Below are positions 7,561 to 8,597 of a DNA stretch of 8,597 bases, piece by piece. Both the position numbers and the translations under genes were made by a program. The notes beneath the pieces are model-generated. The model was not told the DNA's origin, searched no databases, and was given only the letters and a program-made list of their open reading frames with translations. The first letter of the stretch is position 1. Each line of letters begins with the position of its first letter. This stretch comes from Acetobacteraceae bacterium (GTDB taxonomy: Bacteria > Pseudomonadota > Alphaproteobacteria > Acetobacterales > Acetobacteraceae): positions 1 through 8,597 of the forward strand of contig PKWQ01000370.1 in assembly GCA_003133265.1 (NCBI GenBank). The letters run 5' to 3'.

Positions 7561-8597
7561 CAGATCAGCCTTTCAAGACAGTCAAGCAGCACCTGTTGAT
7601 CGAAGGCGGGCTTGGTGATGTAGGCGTTCGCGCCCGCCTCAAGGCCGCGCCGCTTGTCCGCGTCCGACGCGAGCGATGTCACCAAGATGATCGGCAACTC
7701 GGCGTATTTCGGTTCGTGGCGGATTTTTTCGGCCAGGCCGAGGCCGTCCAGGTTCGGCATGATGATGTCGGTGACCACTGCGTCGAAGGCGCGCGTGGCG
7801 AGTTGGTTCCAGGCATCGAGGCCGTCGGCCGCTGTGACCACCTCGTAGCCGGCGTTTTCCAGGATGCGCGTCTCCTGGGTGCGCGTGACGATGCTGTCCT
7901 CGGCGAGCAGGATCGCCTTTTTCCTCACGGCCACCTCGCCGGCCTCGGCGCCGGGCGCCGCCGCCGGCGCCGCACCCTTGCGGATGGAAACCAGCAAATC
8001 TTGTGGGTTCAACACCATGCAGATCTCACCGCTGTCCAGAATGGTGGCGCCGGCGACGTTGCGCACGCGCTCGAGCAGCGCGCTTTGCGGCTTGAGCACC
8101 ACTTCCTGCTCATCAAGCAAGGCGTCGACGAAAACGCCAAACGGCTCGCCGCCCACGGAAAGCAGCACGCAAGGGGATGCAGCCGGCGCATTGCGGTCCT
8201 TCCCCCGCCCCGTCGCCCGCTGCAGTTCCAGCAGATCGGCCAGCCTGGCGAGCGAAACCGACCGACCCTGGTGCAAGACCGCGGTCCGGCCCTCGACCGT
8301 GAACACATCCGCAGCAGCGACCATCCGCAACACCTGCACGCATTCCGCCGGCAGCCCATAGGGGTGGCCGTTGACCTCCACGATCAGCACCCGCACGGTG
8401 GCGAGCGTGACCGGCAGCAGGATGCTGATGCTCGTGCCTTTGCCCGGCGCGGATTGAAGCTGGATCGATCCTTTGAGCCGCTCCACATTCACCCGCACCA
8501 CGCTCATCCCCACGCCGCGCCCGGAGACATTCGTCACTTCCTTCGCCATTGAAAATCCCGCCACGAAGATCATCCGCAGCGCCTCGCGCTGGGTCAT
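7560..8597 (-). CDS. CheA-type hybrid histidine kinase with CheW-like and receiver domains (5' part outside window)
   Basis: C-terminal 345 residues of a larger kinase entering from the right edge; numbering is from the first codon in the window. Residues 1-60 are the end of the HATPase domain, with GFSMAKEVTNVSGRGVGM (G2 box) and APGKGT. Residues 65-205 form the CheW-like (P5) domain that couples to receptors and CheW. An Ala/Pro-rich linker (about 207-222) precedes a receiver domain (227-345) with E233/D234, phosphoacceptor D277 (TDIIMP) and K329 (TKP). An ATG at 8595-8597 is internal to the ATPase fold and is not the true start. A CheA with a C-terminal receiver is the WspE arrangement; the receiver probably serves as a phosphate sink or relay. 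The Hpt and dimerisation domains are not visible. It overlaps cheB by one base. Confidence 0.93.
   Translation of the reverse strand: MTQREALRMIFVAGFSMAKEVTNVSGRGVGMSVVRVNVERLKGSIQLQSAPGKGTSISILLPVTLATVRVLIVEVNGHPYGLPAECVQVLRMVAAADVFTVEGRTAVLHQGRSVSLARLADLLELQRATGRGKDRNAPAASPCVLLSVGGEPFGVFVDALLDEQEVVLKPQSALLERVRNVAGATILDSGEICMVLNPQDLLVSIRKGAAPAAAPGAEAGEVAVRKKAILLAEDSIVTRTQETRILENAGYEVVTAADGLDAWNQLATRAFDAVVTDIIMPNLDGLGLAEKIRHEPKYAELPIILVTSLASDADKRRGLEAGANAYITKPAFDQQVLLDCLERLI

Noticed and set aside
7542..8552. Plus-strand open frame (336 codons) opposite the CheA-type gene
   Set aside because: Antisense shadow of a clearly real hybrid kinase, with no domain signatures.

Overview
The window looks like chromosomal DNA from a nitrogen-fixing proteobacterium, most likely a betaproteobacterium. 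The reasons are high-GC coding bias, a NifA of the oxygen-sensitive cysteine-rich type, an IscS-type cysteine desulfurase and a Wsp-like chemosensory operon. The taxonomic call is inference; there is no rRNA or other marker gene.

Left part (1-2851): a divergent pair around a 326-base intergenic region. The minus-strand gene is the N-terminal two thirds of an IscS-type cysteine desulfurase, which runs off the left edge. The plus-strand gene is a complete nifA, the sigma-54 activator of nitrogen-fixation genes. Each gene has a well-matched -24/-12 (sigma-54) promoter in the gap, one per strand. This suggests that iron-sulfur supply and the nif activator are switched on together under nitrogen-fixing conditions.

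Middle part (2852-4285): a decayed, mobile-element-like scar. It holds a HEPN/MNT-type two-gene module (HI0074/HI0073 families) collapsed by an internal deletion into two out-of-frame stubs. It also holds a REP-like palindrome, a long hairpin and a short tyrosine recombinase. Two catalytic residues of that recombinase appear to be replaced (Arg to Gln, and the nucleophilic Tyr to His). At its right edge is a 23-codon hydrophobic stub that overlaps the stop of the chemosensory operon and may be the remains of a truncated membrane protein gene.

Right part (4282-8597, all minus strand): the 3' end of a chemosensory operon read from right to left. It contains the C-terminal part of a CheA-type hybrid kinase (ATPase tail, CheW-like domain, receiver), a complete CheB methylesterase, and a complete REC-PAS-GAF-HD-GYP response regulator. 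The first two genes overlap by one base and the third follows after 27 bases. The order CheA-REC, CheB, output regulator matches the Wsp system, but the output enzyme here is a c-di-GMP phosphodiesterase type (HD-GYP) rather than a diguanylate cyclase (GGDEF).
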